Of a stretch of 64,000 nt of DNA, positions 31,854 through 43,590 are shown one piece after another. The DNA lies in the NCBI GenBank assembly GCA_035772405.1, contig JAYKKM010000056.1, positions 849,501 through 913,500 of the forward strand, given 5' to 3'. Source of the stretch: Chrysogorgia sp. JL179-B06 (lineage: Eukaryota > Cnidaria > Anthozoa > Scleralcyonacea > Chrysogorgiidae). The notes beneath the pieces are model-generated. The model did not search any database. It saw only the letters and a list, made by a program, of their open reading frames with translations, and was not told where the DNA came from. Each line of letters starts with the position of its first letter. Position 1 is the first letter of the stretch. Made by a program: the position numbers and the translations under genes.

Positions 31854-34800
31854 AAATATATATCCATATCATTGCCATGCCCATCTGCACCATGGACTTT
31901 GGTAGAAACAGTAGCATGAACCAAACATCATTGGCGTCCATTAGTAAAAAGAAATTCCGCTTCCAACCATACAAAATAAAAGAAAGTTGGATGCACGATT
32001 TCTGTGTGTTGGCAGATAAGGATCAGCGCAAAGGCAGGTCTAGGGCAGAAGAATATTATTTTTAAGAATAAGAAAGGTGATTTTACACATATTCAGGAAG
32101 TTCTTTATACTCATTTTCCAAAATTGAAAGAAGCTGGAGGGTTTGAACTGTACCGACAAGGAACTGGAAAATCCCTATCTTACATAAAACCACCAGCATC
32201 TGGATACACAATTCCATTTTTGAAGTATGGATATGGTATTAAAACTAGCATACTTTACGTGCTTCCGATACAGAGAAATCTGTCTACAAAACCAGTGCCT
32301 ATTGATGAAGAAGAGGTACAGCATATGTAGTGATAATAATTGAGTTATGAGTTCACAGAGCATTTGGGGGGTTCCTTTATATAACAACTAAAACCTAATT
32401 ACAAAGTCAAATCCAGTAAAATCCCTGAGATTCAATTCATTCAAACCTACAGGGACAAATGAATTAAGCTTATAAGCCTAAAAATTAAGCCTCCCTTCTT
32501 AACATTCGTTTTATCAATTATTGCAATTTACACCGTCATATCATTAATTCATTTGTGCCCTTCACTAAAGAAGTGTGCATACTGTCTGTCTATCTATCTG
32601 CACTATACTGTGTGTTAGGGTGCATCAGACGCCCCTATGTTTGAAAATTTTATCGGCGGGGTGATTTTCTTGTTACACTTGATAAGAAAAAAAATATTAA
32701 AAAATTTGAAGTAAATCGGAGTTCATCTTCTGGGTCCACGTCGCCCTCCAAATTCATGACTTTGGGCCCAGATATGAACAATATTTGTTAACACGAATGA
32801 AAAAATCGTGGGTTCTTGATCGGTTTTCCTGCTTGTCCCTAGTTGTCTGTTAGGGAGAATGGTAACCAATTCTGATGTCGTTGGGACTGGTGACCAGCCT
32901 TGAAAACGAAGGTAATATTTTTTCATTTTTCTGGTTTCTATTTCAAAAGTTAAGTTTTTCAACGTAGAAAGTGTAATTTGTGTTCGATTTGGGGCTGTAC
33001 GATGGCAGAAAAGGCGCATGAGGGTGATCCTAAGATGGTAACTCGCCGGGAGAGTAAAGTTTTCGGACTGGGCTCAATGATCAACGCAGAAGACGCCGAA
33101 ATAACTGGTTCACGACTGCCAACCAATGAGCAAGTAATCCGTTGTTTTAGGTACCATCAAGTTTCTGGACTAAAGCGTCGAGCCACTAAGAGAGACATCG
33201 CGAAAGTAGTGTTGACTAAAGTCAAACCTTTATACTTAAAAGGAAATATCCCTATGGTAACAGAGAAACGTTCATGTGAGAAAATAATCGATCTTGTTGA
33301 TAAAAATGCGAAAATTCGAGAAATTGAAATAGCTAGACGATCAACACCGGTTATCCAGGTGAAATTACTCGTTAATGAGGAATATCTCAAAAAATAATTT
33401 CCATTATGGGCTCCTAACTCTGAGCAGATGATTAAAGACCCCCATGATCTAGAATTTTTGAGATCGATGAAGACAGATAGAATTGCAAGAATAGGTGGGC
33501 GTGATACAGTTCTGGCTGCGAAGGTACAAAGGTCTGAACTACGAAAGCGAAACGAAGAAGACAGGCGAGTTCGGTCTGAAGACAATAAACGTAAGGTACT
33601 CTGTAACGTGGAATTAGTGTACAGTAGCGATGAAGATGATGATGGTAACAGCAGTAACTTACCAAATCCTGACAGAATTCGTCGTAGCCACCATAGAAAT
33701 TCACGTCCTGGCACAGCTGCCTTCATAATGAGGTCCCCACGTCTAGTGTCATTAGCAACGAGAATGAATATGACCCCAACACAGACAGCCACTTTCACGA
33801 AAGCTGTAATTGAGGAAAGTGGAGGCGATACGTCCAAAGTCTCGTGTTCTTATCCCAGTGCAGATAGATCCAGTGCAGATAGATCCATGCGCTCCGTTGG
33901 AAGTCATATCGCTAAGAAGGTGAAGAAACTATGGATTCCTCCGAAAATTGGTTCTCTTCATTGGGACTCGAAAATGATGAAATCTCTAACAAATCAGTAC
34001 AAGCTTGAAGAACGCTTGGCCATTTCAGTGGGTGATTCCGAGGATATAAAGTTACTGGGGACACCAGCATATCCACAAGGATCAGATCGCAGGGCGTGAT
34101 ATAATAAGTCACCACACCATGGACTTATTATTATCATGGCAATGTTCCGAAGTCATCGTTAATATGGTTTTCGACACCACGTCCGCTAACACTGGGCACC
34201 TCACAGCCGCATGTATCGCCATTCAACAAGCTTTAAACCGGCCGCTTCTTTGATCTGGATGTCGCCACCACGTGGGTGAGCTGATAATTGGTCATGTCTT
34301 CACCGACTTGAATATAGAAGCCTCTAAGTCCCCAGAGGTCAGTGTGTTTCAACGATTTCGGACAAAATTCGATTCTATAGAACATAGTGGTGACGGCCTT
34401 ATAATCAGTCTCACTTCATTCAACATCGATGTCTTCGCCGATGATCAGCAAGATTTGATCCGTTATTGGATTGCAGAATCTTTAGCGACAGTTGCATCTG
34501 CTTTAGACTATCAACGCGAAGATTATCACGAATTTGCACAGTTAGTGAAGATGTATCTGGGACAGCACGATGGAGAAGTATGGTTCCGACGACCTGGTGC
34601 CATTCATAAAGCCAGGTGGATGGCGAAAGTTCTATATTGCATCAAAATGGTTTTACTGGAAACGCAGATCGCGGCTCTGCCCGCTGGTGAGATCACTTCC
34701 AGGCAGCAGGTTCCAAAGTTGAGGAAATTTGTCCAGTTCGCGACACTTGTATATTTCAAATGGTGGGCGACGTGCCCTAAAGTCGTCGACGCCCCTATCA

Positions 34801-37800
34801 ACGACTTGAATTTATAAAAAGCTATTCTCAAATACGCCAACATAGATGAGCTTGTTGCCACGAGTGCTGAGAATGCTCTCAAATGACATCTATGGTACTT
34901 GTCGACTGAAATGATCACATTAGCCTTGTTCAGCGACAAGGTACCAGCACTGGATCGTCAGCGATTGGCCAATGAACTCATCAAGGTAAAGCCAAGTGTG
35001 GAAACAGTGCTGCCAACCAACCTATATGGGGCAGGCTTCGGTAAACCACCTTTCCCAGACAACGTGAACCTGACAACCGAACTTTCAGATCTTGTGACGG
35101 AAAACTCATGGTTTCTATTCAAGATTCTCGACATCGAAAGCGATTTTCTATACGAAAATGTATCGGAATGGAGTAACTCGCCGTCATATGTTTCCGGCGC
35201 AAACAACGTGAGAAAACTGAACGTAACAAATGATGCTGCAGAACGTGCGGTAAAACTGACAGATTTTATAAACTCTGCTAGATCAGAAGATCATTTACAA
35301 AATGTCCTACAGGTTGTGGAGAATGATCGCAAGCTCATGCCCAATTTGCGAAAATGAAAGACTGAAAAACATTCGTGAATTGAGGAAAAAGTTGAAAAAT
35401 TCTTGATTCATGTTGTTGTAGTGTCACGTCATTTTAGTTTGTGAACTGTGAAATTACCAAAGAATTGTGTCCTCCATGAAAATTATTTTCTGTGTATTAC
35501 TATATAGTCTGGTTTTAATCAATTTTGGCATTGTTATAGAGTTTTGAACTTTCATACTTTGCGTGGAAACAGGAAAATATAATTTACATCCAGCCATTAG
35601 CCAAAAAATTATCTGATATCAACTATCCGATTGGTTGGTTGGACGGTAAACGTCCTGCCGACCTGTCTATCAATCAGGAGAGTTGATGTCAGAAAATCTT
35701 CTCGGAAACGAAAAAAGGAGCGTTGATGCCACAAAATTCTCTGACAGATGCCCCCTGTTTACTGCTTTATTATGACGCAGAAAGCAGCAGATACGCTCTA
35801 TATCAATTGTTAAGTCTCCTGTAGTACAACCACATGTTTTTTTCGCGAATAGAAGCATGAATATCCTTAGAAATCCCCCATTTTCCCCCAAAATTGACCC
35901 AAGTTAAAAAAATTTTCTCATCGAGTGTAACAAGAAAATCAGCCTGCCGATTATAAATTTAGTATTTTTTTTAAATATGGGGCGTCTGATGCACCCTACT
36001 GTGTGTACTATACTGTACTTAACATGTTATGTGCCATACATATTACTATACAAATACATACAAATCTGGTTGTGCATTTAATTTGTAAAAGGAAATTCAG
36101 TCAAGTGTGGACAGATCGATAGTCTTGGTTTAGGCTTTTCATGCAGGCTCACCTTACAAATTGTGTTGCTCTAAAATACTTCCAATATACCTAGTATGAG
36201 GATTAATCATAATTCTTCATCTTGTTTATATTCAAAAGGTTGATGATAATAATATTCAAATGCAAGATTGTTATCAATGTGGTTCATCAGTACCTCTTAC
36301 AGGTTTACATAAGCACCTTGAAACATGTGGTAGTTCATGTTCTGTGACTGCTGACACTGCCAAATATATAAAGGTGCAAGAAACAGTTGAATTGAAGGTT
36401 TGTAAAGTTTTGAACAAGTAATTATGATGTAGTCAAAAAAGTCATCATTACACCATTACTGCATTTTCACTAATTAAGACCTGTTCAAACTAAAAATTAT
36501 TATATTACAGTGTGAACATATTTTTTACATTATGTGCGGCTCTTCACGTTTTCATCACTCTAATGACTAAGTTCAAGTATCGTGCTCAAATTCTCATAAA
36601 AAGATTCATGTACATTAATTTATGCTAGTGCTCTTGCATGTGCACTTGTAATTTGTGTGCACCTGAGTCAGGTTCTCTGACTAATGATCATAATTATTCT
36701 GAACAGGCTGTTGCACTGTACTATATATCAAACAAATATACAATATGTGTGTGTGTGTCACAGCATTAACTACGTTCACAGCTTTGTTAACAATAATCTG
36801 AAGATATTGCACGTTAGCAACGTATTAAACGTTAGTAAATAAATTTTAAACTTATTTGATTTGACTTATCATGACGCTTAGTTAACAATTATTAGTTGCA
36901 GTAAGCATTGAGTAAACATTTTTGAGCTTCATGTGCTATTCTTCACTGTACTATTTCTATTGTGAGTTAAATTAAAATCCTGCTTCTATAGATTTGGAAG
37001 ATGATATAATGGAGGGCAATAAATTGGATGATATAGGTAAGTTGTGGAAAACAAAATTTCAATGTTATATAGCTATGTTCTATTGTAAAATACATTTTGT
37101 ATACATTTATAAACAAATATAATTATTTTAATGTTATTGCTTAGATGAACCAAGAGTGCCCGAGTTGTCAGAAGAAACTGCAAAAGCAGTGCATGATGGT
37201 AATTAATTTGCCTCAAAGGGGATGTTTTCTTGTTGATCACTGTGATCAATAACATTATTTTCTTTTAATTTTTCTTAATAAATTATTAATAAAATTTTAA
37301 AAATTATTATTTTGTAGACCAGCCTTGTATTGTGATCTTGTCAGACGAGTCGCAGATTTCACAGAAGAGCTTCAGTGAAGATGAGAATAATCCCAGTGAG
37401 TGAATGAGAATCATACCACCTGAGACTGGCCGGGACTATAAAACGACCGCACATGACATATTGATAGTATTAATTATCAAAAATCCATAATTACTTCATT
37501 AAAGTAACTAGTTTTGTCTCGGGCATTCCCTTTTCTGTCCCAGCAAGTAATTTTACAATCCTGGGCAGTAATCAGTAAGACCCTCGGGCGGCGTAGGACC
37601 TCTGGAGTATATATCGTGGTAACGTTTGTTCTAATTAATTAAATTAAATTGACCCTCATGTTAAATCGTATCAATCAGCATAACAATCTTTATAGGTTTG
37701 TTTAATTTAATTAATTAGAAAAAACGTTACCACACCATTGTAATATTACATGATTCCAGTTGATCAGTTATAAAATAATAAATGTGGTTTACCCACAAAT

Positions 37801-38151
37801 CTAAGCTTACTGTACTATTGTCACCATGAATTGACATTCAAAGAATTAAAAAGTATCTCTTGCCACCTGTGTAGCTATCACCTGTGTATCTTATTTATAT
37901 GGTCAACCTAGTCGCACTATTTTTGTCGCCAGCGTTTGTGCCCTTGTGTAACCCACAAATTGATGCGCTGGGGATGTGACAACAAATTTGCATGGGATAT
38001 GTGCAACTCTAATTCCCTAATACGAATACATTTCTGTTTTTTTCTTACCGTAGCTGACCAAATGCCAAAATTAAGGAAGAGGACAGACACTCTTACAGAT
38101 AATCTGTCCCATATTTTCCAGCCTATTAACCCTAAAAGAAATATCCATTAG
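31854..38151 (+). CDS. G2E3-like gene (ubiquitin-ligase-associated N-terminal region), six exons, no HECT domain
   Basis: Exons: 31854-32315, 36239-36401, 36992-37036, 37145-37198, 37318-37395, 38054-38151. All five junctions are GT-AG and phase-consistent (0,1,1,1,1). The first exon encodes WMHDFCVLADKDQ, GLGQKNIIF, FPKLKEAGGFELYRQ and GYTIPFLKYG, then YVLPIQRNL, typical of the region preceding HECT domains in G2E3-like proteins of fish and invertebrates. Exon 2 encodes a zinc finger CYQCGSSVPLTGLHKHLETC (CxxC...HxxxxC). The later exons are short and acidic, and the protein ends NPKRNIH at 38151 without a HECT domain. One base is extra at about 32032-32036 (frameshift within exon 1). Upstream exons may exist. 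The large intron holds a complete hAT element. Confidence 0.65.
32616..35998 (+). mobile_element. Complete 3,383-bp hAT-superfamily element with 8-bp target duplication
   Basis: Both ends read TAGGGTGCATCAGACGCCCC inward (exact 20-bp terminal inverted repeats). A second matching block, GATTTTCTTGTTACACT, lies about 50 bases inside each end. The element is flanked by CTGTGTGT at 32608-32615 and 35999-36006. An 8-bp duplication and a TAGGG terminus are hallmarks of hAT elements. It lies inside the first intron of the G2E3-like gene in the same orientation as that gene. Confidence 0.85.
32978..35357 (+). pseudogene. Transposase of the intronic hAT element, several stops
   Basis: Four frames: 32978-33397 (Arg/Lys-rich, MAEKAHEGDPK start), 33428-34099, 34272-34817 and 34899-35357. 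Segments include IGSLHWDSKMMKSLTNQ (possible first catalytic Asp), then in a broken frame at about 34150-34200 FDTT-like and NTGHLTAACIAIQQA, RHHVGELIIGHVF, RPGAIHKARWMAK (tryptophan motif) and NVTNDAAERAVK near the C-terminus. The RHH and RW segments fit the hAT layout, but this subfamily, common as 'uncharacterised proteins' in arthropods and cnidarians, lacks a visible BED or TTF zinc finger. Stops at 33398, 34100 and 34818 and a frame change near 34250 disable it. Confidence 0.65.
36402..36991. other. Intron of the G2E3-like gene
   Basis: No element ends were recognised. A GT dinucleotide run lies at 36745-36758. Confidence 0.5.
37616..37733. repeat. Inverted repeat, 35-bp arms, in the last intron of the G2E3-like gene
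   Basis: GTGGTAACGTTTGTTCTAAT at 37616 pairs with the reverse complement ending at 37733, with few mismatches over 35 bases. The spacer is about 48 bases. The GTGGTAACG ends suggest a short MITE. No clear target duplication was found. Confidence 0.65.
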
Positions 38152-38241
38152 TATAAACACAAATGAGTCCCAAATTAAACTCCATTGTAGCACAATTGTT
38201 GTATTTTCTTCACTTTTGGACAAAATACTATTTTTGTTATG

Positions 38242-38710
38242 CACTAGTCAATTGAAAACCCGACCCTCGGGACAATGCGGGGATTTTAACATTTCACATT
38301 AAGTGTTAAAATACCAGGCTCCTCGGGCCGAAAGTTTTAGTTTCCCTGATTTTCACAGTAATGAGTAATACAAAGAAATAAGAAAATATTTATGTTTAAT
38401 ATTCTTACAACAAACTTTAATAGAACACCAAAAATGTTAACCTTTCTATTTGTTTTGCTCATTTCGTCTTTATAACTGTTCTTTCAAAGTTTACTATCGA
38501 GATTACTGATTTTTTCCCCAAAGGCTTGCATTTCGGGAAGAACCATGAAACGACACATGGAATGTGAAACCACTTTATTGAACACACACACTCTTCATGT
38601 CAGTGTTAAAATCCCGGCTACCAAAGGATCGCCGTTTGTTAAAACCTTGTATTTCCCCGGAAAAGTCCCGTTAAAACCCCGCATAGTCGTCGGGATTTCA
38701 ATGACTAGTG
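38242..38710. mobile_element. MITE of the TGCACTAGTCAATnGAAACCCG family
   Basis: Left CACTAGTCAATTGAAAACCCG and right (reverse complement) CACTAGTCATTGAAATCCCG form the terminal repeats, with GCGGGG blocks further inside. It is about 469 bp with no coding capacity. It starts 90 bases after the G2E3-like stop codon. A related element lies at 49065. Confidence 0.6.
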
Positions 38711-39294
38711 AAATTGTGACATTTTGTAAAAGGTTGTAAAAGGAAACAATGTTGTATTAATTAGTAAAATTATATTAAATTTGCCAAGTTTATGATTGTT
38801 TATGAAAAGGATGTTCCTATGGTTCAAGCATTACTATTGGTAAAATTCACACTTGATCAAACTCTGATGATATTGACCTCTACAGCTCACAAATTAGTGT
38901 AGGGAAATTCTAAAAATCAACTTTTAAAGGTATCTTTATTCTTTAATGGTACTGTACCAGATAGATAGAATACTTTTATTACTATATAGATTATACACTA
39001 TTCAAGAACCATAATAATTTCAACCTGAATAACAAATAATTATTACCTTGTGGAATGTTCAAACAAATGGCTTAATCTTCACTAATATCTAGACCATATT
39101 CAAATTATTATAGTTGAACTGAGAATAACTACCTTGCAATAAAAAAGCTGTGGGAATATCATAAAAAACATCTTTGTGTAATTCGGATTAGAAAAGACCC
39201 ACCTGCAATAGTCACGCTAATTATAACTCTAGGGAATATCTGATCTTGATTGCATGAGAGCATGAGTAATGGATTCTATCAAAGACTTTATCTC
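38711..39294. other. Stretch without recognised genes
   Basis: AT-rich. A TAGATAGATAGA run at 38960 could be the tail of a reverse-oriented LINE, but no LINE body is adjacent. Confidence 0.3.
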
Positions 39295-40448
39295 GAGTAG
39301 GTTTCTTATTGTGGCTCTATCTCTTCTCTCGTTCGAATTTGGGTCATGGCTCACATCTAGTTTTCTGGATAGAGATTCCCTTGTCAATGCAGATATTATG
39401 CAATACCATACATGTTAATGCTGATTTTTTAACTTCAGTTGTACTGCTCTCACTTTTCCTCAATAATACTTTCATCTTCCTTTCAATTGCCCAAAGTCCC
39501 TTCAGTCACCGTTCTTGCTCTGCTCGATCTATAATTAAAGTTCCTCTGTTCGGGTGTCAACACAGCATTGGTATAAGGATTCATTAACTAGGGTTGTAGA
39601 GGAAATGCTGAATCACCAAGATACATACTATTACCCACTTTTTGGCCAATGTTTGGGATTAAGTTATTGTCTTTCCATAATTCAGTCAACTGAAATATCA
39701 TGGGAATTTCACAGAAATCCACAACTTCCCCATACAAATCGATACTTCGAGTCGACCATAGCCATCAAAACCACAGAATAAAAGTTCTTGAAGTTGTGGT
39801 ATTCTTTGCATGCTTGAAGGCCACCAGGACGACACTTGATAGAGATATGGCAGCCATCTACAGCTGCCCAACGGAAAGGAAACTGCCACATTCTTCCATA
39901 TCCAGAATTTTATTTTTCAAATCAATTTGGGTCTGGGGCATATGTTGTTTCACACATCCTGCCAGAGATGATCAATCGCTTGTGTTGCCTCGCTTACTAT
40001 CGAACACACTGTTGCTACTCCCAAGCCAACCATCTCTGCTATGGTGTAATAATAGTCTCCTCTGGCAAGGCGATATAAACATATTCCAAGTCGACACTCA
40101 GGTGATATTGGCTATTCGTTAACTGTGTGTAGTTCAAGTATACATCTAGGAATAAAACTAAAAGTTCCTTTAGATATTCGAAAGGTTGAGGAAGGAAAAC
40201 CTTTTCTCGTTGTAATTATTCCATACAAAATTCCACCAGCCAATGTTGCGTTGAAATCGACGACAACAACGTTGACGAGCTTGCGTGGCATTCAAACGGG
40301 AAAACAATAGAAGATTGATCAAACACATGTGCAACATTATACGCCTTCTGTACATGATATACTCCAGTAAATGTATCATCCGTCTCCTATTTCTTTGAGT
40401 AATACTCTTTTGTAAAAGAAGTTTTATAATTTCCCTGCAATGCGCCAT
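39295..40448 (-). pseudogene. HARBI1-like (PIF/Harbinger) nuclease gene
   Basis: The minus reading starts MAHCREIIKLL at 40448. An N-terminal region with Arg-rich segments and LSPECRLGICLYRLARGDYYYTIAE follows, then VGLGVATVCSIV (helix-turn-helix-like) and FRWAAVDGCHISIKCRP (first catalytic Asp). YHNFKNFYSVVLMAMVDSKY (second Asp) comes next, then LIPNIGQKVG, YLGDSAFPL, LTPEQRNFNY and SRARTVTEGTLG (catalytic Glu region). SALTCMVLHNICID-like codons lie near 39400. The product is a DDE_4-type endonuclease that works with a Myb-like partner. Frameshifts at about 40170, 39955, 39715 and 39510 indicate a pseudogene. The whole fold is nevertheless traceable. Confidence 0.75.
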
Positions 40449-40560
40449 CTTGGACTTTATACGCGAAACGGCGATTACTTGGTATAAAAATAAATATGTA
40501 TATTGTATGGCTCAGACATACTTTGATGCTACTCAGGCTTCAAAAAAGTTTTTTGAACGT

Positions 40561-40740
40561 AACTTAAAAGTTACTGTCCATGACCCAACGTTTCGACAGT
40601 CTAGTGTCTTCATCAGCGGTGATCGTTGTAAAGTTAGGGTTCCTATTTATAGGTTACACGCGCGTGTTCCGACAAAGCAAAATTTTCCTTTTTTGAAAAG
40701 AAAACAGCCTTTTGATGTTCTTTCAGATGCGTGCGAAACT
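40561..40740 (-). ncRNA. Hammerhead-ribozyme-like motif, probable Penelope-like element remnant
   Basis: On the minus strand CTGATGA (40616-40610) is followed by a short stem GACA-CTAGAC-TGTC and then GAAAC (40594-40590), matching the order of the hammerhead core, CUGAUGA, helix II, GAAA. One unpaired A lies between CUGAUGA and helix II. Helix I pairs only partly (ACC with GGGU next to the core). Such motifs with CTATTTATAG-like flanks (here 40645) are known from Penelope-like retroelements. No Penelope reverse transcriptase is present. Confidence 0.45.
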
Positions 40741-41181
40741 GACGTTTAATCCGCCTGGAGATAAAGAATGCTTTCAGAATGATGAGTGGCCTCCGTCAAT
40801 ATATAATATAGGGACTCGTATCCCTATTATTGCATCAAAAGAACATCATGTAGACTATTTTAACCAAACGAAATTCCACTCCATTGTGTAGCAAGCTGTT
40901 GTTGATAACAATACTACGTATTGTATTGTAGTATAACAATACTACGTTGACATGTTGTAACCAGTTGTATGAACCATATGTACAAGATCTCAGGAAGAAA
41001 GCGAGATATTGAAAAAACTGTAAAATGTGTTGTGTTATTTAAGAGTTATTCCCAATAATAACAATTTTATGTAGATTTCAAGATATTAATGTAGGTTGGC
41101 CGGGGAGAGTTCACGATGCCCGTCTTTTGGCTAATTCTTTGTACATAAAGGGACAGAATGATACACTTTTCTCCATGGTAA
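40741..41181 (+). pseudogene. Second HARBI1-like nuclease gene, two partial exons
   Basis: The first part (about 40741-40930) encodes WPPSIYNIGTRIPIIASKEH and VDYFNQTKFHSIV, then a TAG at 40889, and continues QAVVDNNTTYC. The second (41072-41178, after TTATGTAG) encodes RFQDINVGWPGRVHDARLLA and NSLYIKGQNDTLFSM and ends at a GTAAGC donor. HARBI1 proteins normally read ...GTHIPI...Y.NRK..HS...QAVVD....F.D...GWPGS.HD. A D-to-N change (IYNIGTR for GALDGTH) removes the first catalytic Asp. Oriented away from the gene at 39295-40448 and differing from it, so not a copy of it. Confidence 0.65.
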
Positions 41182-41313
41182 GCTTACTGCTTCAGTTTCC
41201 TATATTACTTTCTAATATTAACATGGGCATACAACCCAAAAAAGAAATGCGCAATTTGGACAAAAATTGGGCGTGGATGCACAGTGATGCGGAATCATAG
41301 CCTGCAGTCTCAG

Positions 41314-41549
41314 AATAAGCCAGTTCTTAATGTCGACTGCACATCAAAATGACGTGTTCTGCATTGTGATAAAACTTGTTTCAATTCATAACATCAGGCT
41401 TAAACCACAATAGACATTTGCACTTCTATTTACACTTGGAAATTCGTTATACTGAATTCCCCAGCCTGATGTTATGAATTGAAACAAGTTTTATCCGGAC
41501 GCAGAACGCATTATTTTGATGCGCAGTCAACATTATGAACTGGCTTATT
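41314..41549. repeat. Foldback MITE, 87-bp arms
   Basis: Arms 41314-41400 (AATAAGCCAGTTCTTAATG start) and 41463-41549 are reverse complements with about 14 mismatches. The 62-base loop is unique. The arms end at AACATCAGGCT. No clear target duplication was found. Confidence 0.75.
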
Positions 41550-42300
41550 GTCAAAACGTTGGCAAGGGACCGAAATTAGTGAGAATTGCCAGATAATCTG
41601 ATCATTTAAACGCGCAAATGCATTAAAAATGAACCAGAATGAATTATAATGAATATACATATACATATCTTGCATTGACCAGTGGCTCTCACATATGTGA
41701 TATCTCAATTAGCACCAGGGTGTTGTGTGTGTAAGCGTATATTTTTAGTCTGTTGGGACATTCCACAGTGAACGGTGATTACTCTCTCAAGCTCTCGTTT
41801 AGTTTTAATTCTTCAAGTTTAATTCGCTGTGGTTTAGACTTTGTTTTTCTGTCAGTGGACCGGATTTGTGTTGCCATCTATTGTCACAACAGGCAAGACA
41901 ATTTATAAAAATTTTATACATGTAGTCTATTCGAATAACTGCACATGCATCATGGTCAATTATTCAACAGCTTTTTTCTTTTTTTTATGCAATTTCAAAA
42001 GTCTAAAAAGGCAGCGCCAGAGCACAAAGCGCAACAAAACTCTAAGCAGTAAACACTAAACACCACTCTAAAATCTAAATATAAAATATCTGAAGCCTGT
42101 CAGCCTGAGAGGTTGAAACGCTCAAGGCCGGGACAAAATCGGTAAAAGGTGCCGATAATATAGACATCAAATTGCATGGATCCCAGAAGACAAGATAGAA
42201 AAATCATCCATTAGAAACATGATTTATTACCGCTTATTATTTTGTGTGCAAGAATGCTCGTATCTCTAATGCGGAGTGAGAAAGCTCTTTTTCAGTGTAG
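41550..42300. other. Stretch without recognised genes
   Basis: Mostly unremarkable AT-rich sequence. Short open frames here have no recognisable motifs or splice context. Confidence 0.3.
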
Positions 42301-42309
42301 GCCGAAATG

Positions 42310-42525
42310 CTATAATGGCATAACTTAAGGCATTAGTCTTTGGCAGCACCTCTGACAGTTGTAATATAAAGTTGTTCCTGCTATCCAAGCCAGTAAAAGA
42401 ACTAAAACTCTTGGCTTCAAAGCACAAAGTATGCATCATAAACGTCGTAGAAAAAGGGAATCTTGTAGCACGTCTTATGAATACTCGAGAATTGAAAGAG
42501 TCTATCAAAGGATATGCCAAATAAA
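42310..42525 (+). pseudogene. Possible SAP-like helix-extension fragment
   Basis: The frame gives KPVKELKLLASKHKVCIINV, then VEKGNLVARLMNTRELKE, resembling the VKELKxxLxxxxVxxxxxxEKxxLVxRL pattern of SAP-like helix pairs found in RNF34/RFFL-type proteins. It is preceded and followed by stops. Identification is weak. Confidence 0.25.
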
Positions 42526-42774
42526 AAAGCTGCCTGCAAAGAAAGGTCGGATGCAAAGAGGGTGGATAATTTTTGGTGGAAGGAAATAGAAGTCAGAGAA
42601 GCAGCACGCATGTTTAAAATGACGTACGATTCTTCTGATAGACTTCCACAGCAGATGGAAGACCTTGGGAAAATACATAAACAAGCAGCACAAAATAATT
42701 CCAAAATGACGTAGAAAAGTAGCTGTGGTGGCAGCTACAAATGTATAAATCATTCACGTTTGTTTTATATGCCA

Positions 42775-43012
42775 ATATGGGGAAGCAAACAATGTACACT
42801 TGAAGAAAACTGCTGCTGGAACACGTCAGTGTAAGTGTTGTAATTATTCACTGCAACATATAGCTTGTGAGGCAAGAAACATATGGGAGTTTCATCGAGA
42901 TTTTCATTGTTAAACACGTGGATCCCACAAATGTAAGGCGAGAATTTTAAAGTCCATTCCTGAAGAATTCAGCAAGACTTTGAGCGAGAATCCCAAAAAC
43001 CAAGCCCTCTAA
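42775..43012 (+). pseudogene. Possible FLYWCH/WRKY-GCM-like zinc-finger fragment
   Basis: The frame gives GTRQCKCCNYSLQHIACEAR, then NIWEFHRDFHC, a stop, TRGSHKCKARI and KSIPEEFSKTLSENPKN. The CxxC ... HxC spacing and the WEF segment recall zinc fingers of DNA-transposon proteins. The copy is broken and its extent is uncertain. Confidence 0.3.
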
Positions 43013-43018
43013 ATTGCA

Positions 43019-43590
43019 GCAAGATATTTTGATTAATACCTTTGAGACTTGGGTGATTTGAATATCGTGAAGGATTTAGCGGGGGTGTGGTGGGTGACAC
43101 ACCGCCAAAGTTTTTAAAAACCGGGAAAATTCGGGCAAACTATGATATAGTAATGTAGGACTTTATACTAAATTGTGAGATTACATAAAGATAGAACGTA
43201 TATGGCAACATTTGTGGTTATGTCTTAATGTGCATCCAATAAAATTGGGTTTGTGGGTTTGCGATGCCCCTGATTGAAAATGTTGTTTGTCAGTAATCCA
43301 CCAAAGGAAAACACACATTTTAAAGTAAAACCTTTTTTGTATATATCTGTATTTTGTACATGTTGTAGAAACGTATAGTTTCCTGTCAGTTGAAAACGGG
43401 CCCCAAAACAGATAACTAAAATATTACACTAATGTTGATAATGAAAATGTTGATAATGGTTGATTGAATGGAAACTGGTACATGTAGGTAATTTGTAACA
43501 TCACAGCAATAATGAATTACGGTTTGTTCAAACAACGTTCTTTGATTATGCTATTATTGTGTAAATCTGCTGCTTGAGCCAAAATACAAA
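43019..43590. other. Stretch without recognised genes
   Basis: It contains a GC-richer segment at 43078-43105 (GCGGGGGTGTGGTGGGTGAC). No gene or element end was identified. Confidence 0.3.

Noticed and set aside
33157..33837. 226-aa minus-strand open frame
   Set aside because: It lies antisense to the transposase of the intronic hAT element; its Ser/Leu-rich product has no recognisable motif.
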